Assembly: GCA_018715745.1 (NCBI GenBank) | Contig: DVLA01000020.1 | Location: 1-64,000 of the forward strand | Reading direction: 5' to 3' | Origin: Candidatus Coprenecus stercoripullorum | GTDB lineage: Bacteria > Bacteroidota > Bacteroidia > Bacteroidales > UBA932 | DNA: 64,000 bases | Shown here: one piece after another, positions 1 to 10,295 of the stretch | Layout of the letters: the number at the start of each line of letters is the position of its first letter | Numbering within the stretch: the stretch's first letter is position 1 | Position numbers and translations under genes: made by a program | The notes under the pieces: model-generated | The model's database searches: none | Seen by the model: only the letters and a program-made list of their open reading frames with translations | What the model was told of the DNA's origin: nothing

Positions 1-1
1 C

Positions 2-895
2 AAGGCGCTTCCTGCGGCTGACTGGAAGAGGCGTGCGCAGACGGCTTTCACTCCAGGTGCCGGCTTCTCCAAGGCGGGGAAGGAGGACAGCGGGGTGTGG
101 ACCATGCTCGGGCGGATGCAGGAACAGTGGAGCATCTCATACCGGTTGCCTGCGGTAAATGAGGTCTGGACTGAAACAAAAACTGGAGCCATGACTGGAT
201 CCGACACCAATCCCGCTACTGATGCCGCCGCAATTCTTTCGGAATGCTGTGGGGCAGAACTGCATCTACGCCTGGGACTTACGGCATTCAAGCATGTCGG
301 CGTGTTTCCCGAGCAGGCTCCGAGCTGGGACTTTATCTACCGGCAGGTAGCCCGTCTGCGTGCCAACAATATAAAAAGGGGCGTCACTCAGCCGCCTCGG
401 GTGCTCAACCTGTTTGCATACACAGGGGCGGCATCTCTCGCCGCATGCGCCGCTGGGGCCGAAACATACCATGTGGATTCCGTAAGGCAGGTCGTCACAT
501 GGGCCAGAAACAACATGGAACTGTCAGGGCTCGAAGGTATAAGGTGGCTGATAGATGATGCTCTCAAATATGTCACGAGGCAAGTCAGAAAAGGCAGTGT
601 ATTCGACGGCATAATACTCGACCCCCCGGCTTACGGCAGAGGTCCTGACGGAGAAAGGTGGAAACTGGACGAAAACCTGTTCGACATCCTCAAAGGCTGC
701 GCCAGACTTCTCTCCCCTTTCAACAGTTTCCTCGTACTCAACCTTTATTCCAACGGATATTCGGCAATGCTCTCGGATACCATGGTAAAATGCGCATTCG
801 GTGAAAACGGCACCCGCACATCCGGAGAACTGGTATTGTGCGACAGCCACCGGAGAATCCTCCCGCTAAGCGTTTTTACACGTTTGGAGCGATAG
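2..895 (+). CDS. Class I SAM-dependent methyltransferase, RlmI/RlmK-like (5' end outside window)
   Basis: Frame stays open upstream of the listed ATG at 95 to base 2 (KALPAADWKRRAQTAFTPGAGFSKAGKEDSGVWTM...). Motifs VLNLFAYTGAASLAACAAGAETYHVDSV and IILDPPAYGRG (NPPY-like). Confidence 0.85.
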   Translation, partial: KALPAADWKRRAQTAFTPGAGFSKAGKEDSGVWTMLGRMQEQWSISYRLPAVNEVWTETKTGAMTGSDTNPATDAAAILSECCGAELHLRLGLTAFKHVGVFPEQAPSWDFIYRQVARLRANNIKRGVTQPPRVLNLFAYTGAASLAACAAGAETYHVDSVRQVVTWARNNMELSGLEGIRWLIDDALKYVTRQVRKGSVFDGIILDPPAYGRGPDGERWKLDENLFDILKGCARLLSPFNSFLVLNLYSNGYSAMLSDTMVKCAFGENGTRTSGELVLCDSHRRILPLSVFTRLER

Positions 896-957
896 CCTTT
901 GCTCCTCCCGTTTTTTTTAGTACTTTTACCTGTTTTTTCAAATAATATTGGACCGGC

Positions 958-1872
958 ATGGTTGATTTGTTGTCTGTAACATGGGGCGTTGACCCTTATA
1001 TATTCTCGATAGGGAACTTCCACCTGAAATGGTATTCCGTGCTGTTCGTGGCAGGCCTGTATCCTATCGGCTACTTCATCATGAAATCCTTCTACAAGCG
1101 GGAGGGAATCCCTACCGAAACACTGGATCCCCTGCTCTACGCCCTGCTAATCGGCACTTTTGTAGGAGCAAGGTTAGGACACGTACTGTTCTACGATCCC
1201 GTCTACTACTTTTCCCATCCATGGAAGATACTGATGACATGGGAGGGCGGGCTCGCATCCCACGGAGGGGCCATAGGGGTCCTGCTGGCCGTATGGTGGT
1301 ACGTCCACCGTTACGGAAAGAAAAACGGTTTCAGCTACATCTGGGTAATAGACAGACTGGTCATAGCAATATGCTTCGCAGGTATGCTCATCCGGCTCGG
1401 CAACCTTTTCAATTCGGAAATATACGGGCATCAGACAGACCTGCCATGGGGCTTCGTTTTCACTCTCAGGGGAGAGACCGTCCCAAAACATCCTACTCAA
1501 CTGTATGAAGCCTTATGCTACTGTCTTCTGGGGCTTTTCCTGTTGTGGCTCTATCTCAAGAAACTGCCAAGGCTTCACACCGGTACGATATTCGGCATAT
1601 TCCTTATAGGGCTGTTCGGCGCAAGGTTCCTTATAGAATTCGTAAAAGAGCCGCAGGAAGCCTTTGAAGAGGGAATGCTGCTGAACATGGGCCAGCTGCT
1701 GAGCATACCGTTCATAATAGCGGGCGTCATAATCCTCGTCTGGAGCATACGCAAGGGCTCTCCGGCAGCCGCACACGGACCTGTGCCGTCCGGGGACAAG
1801 GGGCAGGGTACAGGCAGGACGCCCAAGGGGAAAACCCCGCTGACCCACGTAAAAAGCACGAATGCAAATTAA
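958..1872 (+). CDS. lgt: Prolipoprotein diacylglyceryl transferase
   Basis: Multi-pass membrane protein with GGLASHGGAIG and HPTQLYEALCY motifs typical of Lgt. Confidence 0.95.
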   Translation: MVDLLSVTWGVDPYIFSIGNFHLKWYSVLFVAGLYPIGYFIMKSFYKREGIPTETLDPLLYALLIGTFVGARLGHVLFYDPVYYFSHPWKILMTWEGGLASHGGAIGVLLAVWWYVHRYGKKNGFSYIWVIDRLVIAICFAGMLIRLGNLFNSEIYGHQTDLPWGFVFTLRGETVPKHPTQLYEALCYCLLGLFLLWLYLKKLPRLHTGTIFGIFLIGLFGARFLIEFVKEPQEAFEEGMLLNMGQLLSIPFIIAGVIILVWSIRKGSPAAAHGPVPSGDKGQGTGRTPKGKTPLTHVKSTNAN

Positions 1873-1887
1873 TCTAATAATTACAAT

Positions 1888-4674
1888 ATGAAACGTTTGT
1901 TTTTTCTGACAATGATTGTTCCCCTGCTTTTCGCCTGCAAAAGCAGGGACGCCGTTAAAATCGATTATGAAAAGTATACTTTAGACAACGGGCTGGAGGT
2001 TGTATTGCACGAAGACCACTCCGATCCGGTTGTGGCCGTAGCCATACAGTTCCATGTAGGGTCCAGCCGCGAGAAACCCGGAAAGACGGGCTTTGCGCAC
2101 TTCTTCGAGCACATGCTCTTCCAGCGTTCAGAGCACCTGCCGAGAAATTCCTTCTTTGAAAAGATAGCCGCAATGGGCGGGGAATTCAACGGCGGTACCG
2201 GCCAGGACGGGACCATTTATTATGAAGCCGTTCCCAGAGACGGGCTTGAAAAGATACTCTGGATGGAGTCAGACCGCATGGGCTTCTTCGTAAATACGGT
2301 AACCCAGGCCGGCCTTGAGCGCGAAATAGACGTAATACTCAACGAAAAGAGACAGACAGCCGACAATACGGCCTACGGCCAGATTATGGCGATACTTTCC
2401 AAGGAGATGTACCCCGAGGGGCATCCCTACAGCTGGGCCGTCATCGGAGAGATGGATGACATACGTTCGGCTACAATCGAAGATGTAAAGGACTTCTACC
2501 ACACATACTATGTTCCGCAGAATGCAACGTTGTGCATTGCCGGAGACTTCGATCCCGTAGAAACAAAGGCAATGGTAGAGAAGTATTTCGGGGAGATAGC
2601 AAAAGGCAACGACGTACCTGTCCCGCAGCCGCAGCCGGCAGTCCTCGAAAGCATAAGGAAAGTCTATTACGAGGACCCGTTCGCCCCGTTCCCTTTCCTT
2701 CTCAGAGTATATCCCACGGCTGAAATGAACCATGAGGACGAACAGGCGCTTTCAGTGCTCAGCCAGTTGCTCGCAGGCAGCAAGAAATCCCCTCTCTACA
2801 GGACACTGGTATCTACCGGGCTCGCCCAGGAGGCATATTCCGCAAACTGGTCGCAGGAAATAGCCGGAATGACAATGTTCCAGGTTCCCGCATACCCGGG
2901 CGTATCCTTAGATTCCGTCGATGCCGGTATTGAGGAAGGGCTCAGGCTGTTTGAAAGCGAGGGCATCAACCCCGAATCGCTCGAAGCCGTAAAGGCATCA
3001 ATAGAAACAGGCATGTACGGACAGCTTTCAAGCGTGCTCAACAAGGCAATGACCCTGGCCCAGACAAACGAATTCTGCGGCAAACCGGACGCCTTCACCG
3101 ACCAGATAGAAGATCTCAAGTCCGTTACGGCAGAAGATGTAATGAGAGTATATGAAAAATACATCAAAGGGCACAACTACCTGTCCATAAGCATGGTTCC
3201 TCAGGGCAGCGCAGCTCTTGCGGTTACAGGCGGCACGCCTGCAAGGGTCACTGTTGAAAAGGTAGACGACGCCTCCAGCAGCCAGATGAGTTCACAGGCC
3301 GGGGCCATAGTGGATGACGACTATGAATTCACGCCGTCCTCTTTCGACCGCAGCATAGAACCGGCCTACCTGCCCAATACGCCCGAATCGAATATTCCCG
3401 CAATATGGAATGCCTCTCTCGACAACGGAATGGCCCTCAGCGGTATCACTCATGACGAAATACCCATGGTCAATTTCTCCATCATCATTAAGGGCGGACA
3501 CCTGCTCGACCCTGCCGGCAAACCCGGCGTGGCATACCTGAACGCCAGGATGATGAACAACGGTACGGCGCTCCGTACACCGGAAGACCTCGAAACAGCA
3601 CTGGACATTCTGGGGGCAATGGTAAATGTCTATGCAGGAAAAGACCGTACGACCATAAGCGGCTCCTGCCTGTCCAGGAATTTCGGCAAGACACTCAGAA
3701 TAGTAGAAGAAATGATTCTCCAGCCGAGATTCGACGAAGAATATTTCGAGATAGAAAAGAACAACGCCATTTCCATGATCCAAAGCGACAGGATGGACCC
3801 CGACGCTATTGCAAGAGATGCCATGGGCACTATCTTCTTCGGTGAGGGCAATCCCTACTCTACAGCTGTCTACGGTACCGAAGAAAGCATTGCTTCCATT
3901 ACCGTAGATGATCTGAAGAACTATTATGAAAACTACATGTCGCCTGTCGGGGCAGCTTTCCTGATAGCCGGTGACATTGATGAGGCATCCTGCAAATCGG
4001 CTCTTTCAAGCCTTGTAAATGACTGGAAAGGGGAAGCCGTTACGGTGACAAGGCCCGATTACGGACGGATGGAAGGTTCTGAAGGCGAACTTTATTTTAT
4101 AGATTTTCCGGGGGCCATGCAGTCCTCTATCCTGGTATTCGGTGAAGCCCCCACTTCAAAAGACCCTGACTTCCCCAAACTGCAGGTAGCGAACTTCCGT
4201 CTCGGTTCCGGCTCCAACGGCATGCTTTTCAAAAAGCTGCGTCTTGAAAGGGGCTACACGTACGGAGCATATTCAAGTTTCGTGACATCACCTGACTACG
4301 GTTACTTCATGGCAACGTCAAGTGTACAGGCCGCAGCGACCGAACCTTCTGTAGGACTGTTCAGGGAAATACTCGGAGGATACGGCGACAACTTCACCCA
4401 GGAGATGCTCGACCAGACCAAAGACGCGCTCATACGCCAGAACGCCTTCGCTTTCGAGACAAACTACAATCTTCTGGACATGCTTACAACCAGCTTTGTA
4501 GGCGAACTTCCGCAGGATTTCGTAAAACAGCAGGAAGATATAATACGCAATACTACGGTCGAAGACATAAGGGAAATATGCGATGAATACCTCAATCCCG
4601 ACGAACTTTCAATAGTCGTAGTAGGCGACGCCAAAACCCAGAAAAAGAATTTCAGAAACGCTAAATCACTCTGA
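1888..4674 (+). CDS. M16 family zinc metallopeptidase (two fused M16 units, lipoprotein-like signal)
   Basis: Signal MKRLFFLTMIVPLLFACKS; HFFEHMLF (HXXEH) in the N-terminal half; second M16 repeat without the motif. Confidence 0.92.
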   Translation: MKRLFFLTMIVPLLFACKSRDAVKIDYEKYTLDNGLEVVLHEDHSDPVVAVAIQFHVGSSREKPGKTGFAHFFEHMLFQRSEHLPRNSFFEKIAAMGGEFNGGTGQDGTIYYEAVPRDGLEKILWMESDRMGFFVNTVTQAGLEREIDVILNEKRQTADNTAYGQIMAILSKEMYPEGHPYSWAVIGEMDDIRSATIEDVKDFYHTYYVPQNATLCIAGDFDPVETKAMVEKYFGEIAKGNDVPVPQPQPAVLESIRKVYYEDPFAPFPFLLRVYPTAEMNHEDEQALSVLSQLLAGSKKSPLYRTLVSTGLAQEAYSANWSQEIAGMTMFQVPAYPGVSLDSVDAGIEEGLRLFESEGINPESLEAVKASIETGMYGQLSSVLNKAMTLAQTNEFCGKPDAFTDQIEDLKSVTAEDVMRVYEKYIKGHNYLSISMVPQGSAALAVTGGTPARVTVEKVDDASSSQMSSQAGAIVDDDYEFTPSSFDRSIEPAYLPNTPESNIPAIWNASLDNGMALSGITHDEIPMVNFSIIIKGGHLLDPAGKPGVAYLNARMMNNGTALRTPEDLETALDILGAMVNVYAGKDRTTISGSCLSRNFGKTLRIVEEMILQPRFDEEYFEIEKNNAISMIQSDRMDPDAIARDAMGTIFFGEGNPYSTAVYGTEESIASITVDDLKNYYENYMSPVGAAFLIAGDIDEASCKSALSSLVNDWKGEAVTVTRPDYGRMEGSEGELYFIDFPGAMQSSILVFGEAPTSKDPDFPKLQVANFRLGSGSNGMLFKKLRLERGYTYGAYSSFVTSPDYGYFMATSSVQAAATEPSVGLFREILGGYGDNFTQEMLDQTKDALIRQNAFAFETNYNLLDMLTTSFVGELPQDFVKQQEDIIRNTTVEDIREICDEYLNPDELSIVVVGDAKTQKKNFRNAKSL

Positions 4675-4678
4675 CGGC

Positions 4679-5614
4679 ATGGCAGACGGAAAAATACAGG
4701 TACTTATATTGGGAAGCGGGCCGGCCGGCTATACTGCTGCGATATATGCGGGCAGAGCCGGCCTCCGGACAGTTGTCTACGAAGGCATACAGCCCGGCGG
4801 ACAGCTTACCACGACCACTGATATAGAAAACTTCCCGGGATATCCCCAGGGCGTTTCCGGCCAGCAGATGATGGATGATTTCAAGGCTCAGGCCGAGCGT
4901 TTCGGAACGGAAGTACGTTTCGGCATTGCCACCAAAGCGGATTTTTCAGGCAAGCCTTTAAAAGTGGAGATAGACGGGGAGAAATGGATAGAGGCTGAAA
5001 GCGTAATCATTGCCACAGGGGCTACCGCACGCTACCTCGGACTGGAGTCGGAAGAGCGTTTCAAGGGACAGGGCGTATCGGCCTGCGCTACATGCGACGG
5101 ATTCTTCTACCGCAAGAAAGACGTGGCCGTAGTAGGCGGAGGGGATACGGCTTGCGAGGAAGCCACATATCTGGCCTCCCTCTGCAATAAAGTCTATATG
5201 ATAGTGCGCCGCAACGTGCTGCGAGCCTCGAAGGCAATGCAGGAGAGGGTATTCAACACGCCCAATATCGAGATACTGTGGGAATGCCAGACAAAGGAGG
5301 TTCTCGGAAACGATATGGGTGTTACCGGTGCCCTGCTCAGGCATAATGACGGTTCGGAAAAGACAATCGCAATAGACGGGTTCTTCCTCGCAATTGGCCA
5401 TCATCCCAATTCGGACGTATTCAAAGAGTGGATAGAAACCGACAGTGAAGGGTATATAATCACACAGGGCAAGGGGTGCCGGACCTCCCGAGAAGGCGTG
5501 TTCGCCGCAGGGGACGTACAGGACCCGACTTACAGGCAGGCCATAAATGCCGCTGCATCCGGTTGCAGGGCTGCAATGGATGCAGAAAAGTACCTTGCCT
5601 CCCAAAAGGCCTGA
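4679..5614 (+). CDS. trxB: Thioredoxin-disulfide reductase
   Basis: GSGPAGYTAAIYAGRAGL FAD motif, CATCDGFF redox motif, GVFAAGDVQDPTYRQAINAAASG. Confidence 0.95.
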   Translation: MADGKIQVLILGSGPAGYTAAIYAGRAGLRTVVYEGIQPGGQLTTTTDIENFPGYPQGVSGQQMMDDFKAQAERFGTEVRFGIATKADFSGKPLKVEIDGEKWIEAESVIIATGATARYLGLESEERFKGQGVSACATCDGFFYRKKDVAVVGGGDTACEEATYLASLCNKVYMIVRRNVLRASKAMQERVFNTPNIEILWECQTKEVLGNDMGVTGALLRHNDGSEKTIAIDGFFLAIGHHPNSDVFKEWIETDSEGYIITQGKGCRTSREGVFAAGDVQDPTYRQAINAAASGCRAAMDAEKYLASQKA

Positions 5615-5616
5615 AT

Positions 5617-6945
5617 ATGGACGGCAAGACATATTCAGACATACTGGAACTGCTTCACAGGGAAGTAAAACCGGCGCTGGGCTGTACAGAGCCCATCGCC
5701 GTTTCCCTTGCGGTAGCGAAGGCCTGCTCGCTTTTCAGGCCTCTCAAACCTGACTGCATCGACGTGCAGGTAAGCGCCAATATACTTAAGAACGGCATGG
5801 GTGTAGGCGTACCCGGTACAGGCATGGTGGGGCTCCACATCGCTGCAGCCCTGGCCATGGAATGCGGGAAACCCGAATACGGCCTGGAAGTACTCAAGGA
5901 TCTTACCAAAGAAGACGTGGAAAGGGCCAGGCTGTACATGGAAAGCGGGAAAGTGAAGATATCGCTTGCAGACACCGACAAGAAGCTGTACATACATGCA
6001 ACCTGCGACTTTACCGCCGCCGACGGACAGACGCACAGGGCCGAAACGGTAATAGCGGATGACCATGACGCCATCGTTTACGTATCGGAAGACGGCAGGG
6101 TACTCGTAGACAGGTCCAGTGAACCGGAAGCTGCCGAAGCCGCAAAGGGCGCCGGACAGTCCGAATACCGGAGCACCCTGGACTATAATCTGAATCTCAG
6201 GAAAATCTACGAATTCGCCACGACGGCCGACATGAATGACATAAAATTCATTCTGGATGCGGCCGACATGAACAAGGCCCTGTCTAAAGAAGGCCTGCTG
6301 CACAAATACGGCCTGCAGGTAGGACGGACAATCCAGGCCAACATCCACCGCAACGTGTTCGGACACGGACTTCTGACCCACTGCATGGCAATGACGGCAG
6401 CGGCTTCGGACGCCCGCATGGCAGGCTGCACGCTCCCTGCAATGAGCAATTCCGGCAGCGGCAACCAGGGTATAACGGTAACAATGCCGGTAGTGGCAGC
6501 CTCGGAGCAGCTGATGTCCTCATACGAGGAACTGGCACGGGCTTTGATATTAAGTCACCTGGTAGCAATACACATTAAGGGCTACCTGGGCAAGCTGTCT
6601 GCCCTGTGCGGATGTGTGATAGCTTCTACCGGCTCAGCCTGCGGAATAGTCATGCTCAGCGGAGGCAATTTCGACCAGATTTGCTATGCCGTAAAAAACA
6701 TGATAGGCAACATAACCGGCATGGTCTGCGACGGAGCCAAAGTCGGCTGCGCGCTGAAAGTGGCATCTGGAGTCTCATCAGCCGTACAGTCGGCGATACT
6801 CGCCCTTGACAATATATGCATATCCGGGAACGACGGCATTATAGAGGACGATGTGGAGAAGACCATACAGAACCTCGGCCACATAGGCTCCAAAGGTATG
6901 CAGGTGACTGACGAGATGATTCTCAATATTATGGTATGCAAGTAG
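5617..6945 (+). CDS. UPF0597 / L-serine dehydratase alpha-chain-like protein (L-cysteine desulfidase family)
   Basis: KPALGCTEPIAVSLAVAKA, GSGNQGITVTMPV and GVSSAVQSAILAL motifs. ATG at 5617 directly follows the trxB stop; the ORF-track start at 5476 overlaps trxB. Confidence 0.88.
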   Translation: MDGKTYSDILELLHREVKPALGCTEPIAVSLAVAKACSLFRPLKPDCIDVQVSANILKNGMGVGVPGTGMVGLHIAAALAMECGKPEYGLEVLKDLTKEDVERARLYMESGKVKISLADTDKKLYIHATCDFTAADGQTHRAETVIADDHDAIVYVSEDGRVLVDRSSEPEAAEAAKGAGQSEYRSTLDYNLNLRKIYEFATTADMNDIKFILDAADMNKALSKEGLLHKYGLQVGRTIQANIHRNVFGHGLLTHCMAMTAAASDARMAGCTLPAMSNSGSGNQGITVTMPVVAASEQLMSSYEELARALILSHLVAIHIKGYLGKLSALCGCVIASTGSACGIVMLSGGNFDQICYAVKNMIGNITGMVCDGAKVGCALKVASGVSSAVQSAILALDNICISGNDGIIEDDVEKTIQNLGHIGSKGMQVTDEMILNIMVCK

Positions 6946-6961
6946 TTAATTTTATTGTTTT

Positions 6962-9900
6962 ATGACACGTTTTCACAGATTATTTTTCTGCCTGCTCGCC
7001 GCCGCCGGCATAAGTGCCGCTTCGGCTCAGGAGAATGCAGGCGATTCACCACTGTGGATGAGGTACAGCGCAATCTCTCCCGACGGAACAACCATCGCAT
7101 TTGCCTACAAGGGCGACATTTTCACAGTCCCCGTTGAAGGCGGCCTGGCAAAGCAGATTACATCCAACTCTGCTTTCGACTCCCGGCCTGTCTGGAGTCC
7201 GGACGGACAGAAGATAGCTTTCGCATCCTACAGGATGGGCAGCGCAGACATATTTATAGTAGACAGGGAAGGCGGTGAGCCCAAACGGCTTACAACCCAC
7301 TCGGCCAACGAGTTCCCCATTGTATTCCGCAATGACAGTACAATACTGTACTCCGCATCCATACGTCCGGACGCGGAAAGCATGCAGTTCCCCTCGGGAT
7401 ACTCCCAGGTATACGCGGTAAGCACGGATGGCGGACGTCCGTCAATGTTCTCTACCCTCCCGCTTGAGGGCATAGTCTTTTCCGCAGACGGAAAAACGAT
7501 ACTCTATCACGACCTGAAAGGATACGAGGACACGTGGCGCAAACATCATACGTCTTCCATAGCCCGCGACATTTGGAGTTGCACATTCGAAGGCGACAAC
7601 GTGAAGGACGGGAATTTCAGGAAAATTACCGACTTCTCCGGCGAAGACCGCAATCCCGTCTTCGCCCCGGACGGAAAATCCTTCTACTACCTCAGCGAAC
7701 AGGACGGGACATTCAATATATGGCATAGAAACCTTGAGGGCAATGCGGCCGACAGACAGATTACGCATTTCTCCGGCAATCCGGTAAGGTTCCTATCCAT
7801 AGCCGGCAACGGGCGTATGTGCTTCGGCTATGACGGGGAAATCTATACCTGCGACCCTCAGGGGACAGTAAACAAGGTCCAGATTGACATCATAGCCGAC
7901 AGGCAGGACAGGGACCTTATCAAACGCAACGTCTCCGGTGCATCGGAAATAGCCGTAAGCAAGGACGGGAAGCAGGTTGCATTCATTTTCCACGGCGACG
8001 TATATGTTACGGCTACCGACTACAGGACTACGAAAAGAATAACCAACACTCCCGAACAGGAAAGGAACCTGGACTTCTCCCCTGACGGACGCTCCCTTAT
8101 CTATTCATCGGAAAGGGACGGGCTGTGGCAGGTCTACAGAAGCACCATAGTAAATGAGGATGAAAAGTATTTCCCCTATTCCACGGAAATAAGAGAAGAC
8201 CGCATTACAAACTCTGACGTACCGTCTTTCCAGGCCCTTTACAGTCCTGACGGAAAAGAAATCGCTTTCCTTGAGAACAGGACGGCAATCAGGGTAATCA
8301 ACCTCGAGAGCAAGGAAGTACGCACCGTCATGGACGGAAAGTGGCAATACTCCTACAGTGACGGGGATCAGTGGTACCAGTGGAGTCCTGACGGCAAATG
8401 GATTCTCTCCAACTGCATTTTCGTAGGCGGATGGAACAATCAGGACATTGCCCTCGTCAATGCATCCGGCAACGGTGAAATGCACAACCTCACCCGAAGC
8501 GGGTATACCGATACCATGCCCAAATGGGTGCTTGACGGAAAGGCCATGATATGGTTCAGCGACCGCGCCGGTTATCGCAGCCACGGAAGCTGGGGTGCCG
8601 AATCCGACGTCTATATCATGTTCTTCGACCTGGAGGCATACGAGAAATTCAGGATGACAGAAGAGGAACTCGCCCTCTATGAAGAAGAAGAGAAGGCAGA
8701 AGAGGACAAGGCTGCCGCCGAAGAAGAGAAGGACAAGAAAAAGGACAGGAAGAAATCCAAAAAGGATAAGGACGAAGAAGCCGTGGAGACTCTCGTACTC
8801 GATCTTGAAAATGCAGAATACAGGATCATGCGCCTCACTGTAAATTCTTCCAATCTCGGTGACGCCGTATTGAGCAAGGACGGCAGCAAACTCTATTATC
8901 TGACAAGCTTTGAAAACGGAATGGATCTCTGGGTTCACGACCTCAAGGAAGACGAAACCAAGATTCTCGCCAAGAACGTAGGCTACAGTAGCCTGATTCT
9001 CTCCGATGACGGCAAGGACATTTTCATGAACACATGGTCCGGCATCAAGAAAATAAACGTAGACAGCGGTACACCTACTCCCGTTGAAATGGAAGGTGTA
9101 TTCGAGTACAGGCCGTATGCCGAACGCGAATATATCTTCGGACATGCCTGGAGACAGGTCGTAGACAAATTCTATGATCCAGACCTGCATGGTGTGGACT
9201 GGGATGGATACAGGGAGACATATTCCAAATTCCTCCCTTATATCAACAACGGCTTCGACTTTGCCGAAATGCTCAGCGAAATGCTCGGAGAGCTCAACGC
9301 ATCCCATACCGGAGCGCGCTATTATTATTACGGAGTACAATATCCCACGGCGTCACTCGGCGTCTTCTATGATGACAGCTACTCCGGTAACGGTCTTAAG
9401 ATAAAGGAAATCATTAAGAGAAGCCCTCTTACCCTCATTACCTCCGACGTAAAGGCCGGCTGCATAATTGAAGAAATCGACGGGCAGCCCATCCTCGCAG
9501 GCGAAGACTATTTCCCTCTGCTCGAAGGCAAGACAGGCAAGAAAATACGTCTCGGCATCTTCGATCCGGAAACAGGCAAACGCTTCGACGTAACAGTAAA
9601 GGGTATAAACTCCGGACAGGAAACCGCGCTCCTTTACGAACGCTGGATCGAGAGGAACAGGGCCGCAGTAGATGAAATGTCGGGCGGAAAGATAGGCTAC
9701 GTGCATATCGAAGCCATGGACAGCCCGAGTTTCAGAAGGCTCTACAGCGAACTTCTCGGCCGCAACCGCGACAAGGACGCCGTCATAGTGGACACACGCC
9801 ACAATGGCGGAGGATGGCTGCACGATGATGTGGTCACTCTCCTTTCCGGCAAGGAATACGAACGTTTCGTGCCGCGCGGCCAGTACATCGGAAGCGACCC

Positions 9901-10231
9901 GTTCAACAAATGGCTCAAACCGTCATGCATGCTGATATGCGAAGACAACTACAGTAATGCCCACGGAACTCCCTGGGTATACAAAGAACTCGGTATAGGC
10001 AAGCTGGTCGGAGCCCCCGTTCCCGGCACGATGACCGCCGTATGGTGGGAAAGCCAGATAGACGGCAGCACAGTATTCGGGATACCCCAGGTAGGGTGTA
10101 TGGACATGGATGGCAACTATCTCGAGAATGTACAGCTCGAACCCGACGTAACGGTTTACAATGCCCCCGGCGATGTTATGAACGGCTTCGATGCACAGCT
10201 CGAAGCAGCCGTAAAGACACTGCAGGAATAA
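6962..10231 (+). CDS. S41 family / tricorn-like protease with N-terminal beta-propeller (WD40-like PD40 repeats)
   Basis: Signal peptide, repeated SPDG(K/R) propeller motifs, C-terminal PDZ and S41 region (DAVIVDTRHNGGGWLHDDVV). Confidence 0.9.
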   Translation: MTRFHRLFFCLLAAAGISAASAQENAGDSPLWMRYSAISPDGTTIAFAYKGDIFTVPVEGGLAKQITSNSAFDSRPVWSPDGQKIAFASYRMGSADIFIVDREGGEPKRLTTHSANEFPIVFRNDSTILYSASIRPDAESMQFPSGYSQVYAVSTDGGRPSMFSTLPLEGIVFSADGKTILYHDLKGYEDTWRKHHTSSIARDIWSCTFEGDNVKDGNFRKITDFSGEDRNPVFAPDGKSFYYLSEQDGTFNIWHRNLEGNAADRQITHFSGNPVRFLSIAGNGRMCFGYDGEIYTCDPQGTVNKVQIDIIADRQDRDLIKRNVSGASEIAVSKDGKQVAFIFHGDVYVTATDYRTTKRITNTPEQERNLDFSPDGRSLIYSSERDGLWQVYRSTIVNEDEKYFPYSTEIREDRITNSDVPSFQALYSPDGKEIAFLENRTAIRVINLESKEVRTVMDGKWQYSYSDGDQWYQWSPDGKWILSNCIFVGGWNNQDIALVNASGNGEMHNLTRSGYTDTMPKWVLDGKAMIWFSDRAGYRSHGSWGAESDVYIMFFDLEAYEKFRMTEEELALYEEEEKAEEDKAAAEEEKDKKKDRKKSKKDKDEEAVETLVLDLENAEYRIMRLTVNSSNLGDAVLSKDGSKLYYLTSFENGMDLWVHDLKEDETKILAKNVGYSSLILSDDGKDIFMNTWSGIKKINVDSGTPTPVEMEGVFEYRPYAEREYIFGHAWRQVVDKFYDPDLHGVDWDGYRETYSKFLPYINNGFDFAEMLSEMLGELNASHTGARYYYYGVQYPTASLGVFYDDSYSGNGLKIKEIIKRSPLTLITSDVKAGCIIEEIDGQPILAGEDYFPLLEGKTGKKIRLGIFDPETGKRFDVTVKGINSGQETALLYERWIERNRAAVDEMSGGKIGYVHIEAMDSPSFRRLYSELLGRNRDKDAVIVDTRHNGGGWLHDDVVTLLSGKEYERFVPRGQYIGSDPFNKWLKPSCMLICEDNYSNAHGTPWVYKELGIGKLVGAPVPGTMTAVWWESQIDGSTVFGIPQVGCMDMDGNYLENVQLEPDVTVYNAPGDVMNGFDAQLEAAVKTLQE

Positions 10232-10251
10232 AATACCGCAATCAGACAATA

Positions 10252-10295
10252 ATGCCCGGAAGTATCTCAATCGCTTCCGGGCATTTTATTTTTAT
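10252..10295. terminator. Intrinsic terminator between convergent genes
   Basis: Perfect 11-bp stem ATGCCCGGAAG...CTTCCGGGCAT followed by TTTTATTTTTAT. Confidence 0.85.

Noticed and set aside
5476-5616. N-terminal extension of the UPF0597 ORF
   Set aside because: The extension lies inside trxB; ATG 5617 immediately after the trxB stop gives the conserved N-terminus.
6542-6557. TGGCACGGGCTTTGA inside the UPF0597 gene as a sigma-54 promoter
   Set aside because: Within coding sequence and lacks the GC of the -12 element.
8105-9340. 411-aa minus-strand ORF inside the tricorn-like protease gene
   Set aside because: Antisense shadow ORF, low-complexity aromatic/Val-rich translation, no start signals.
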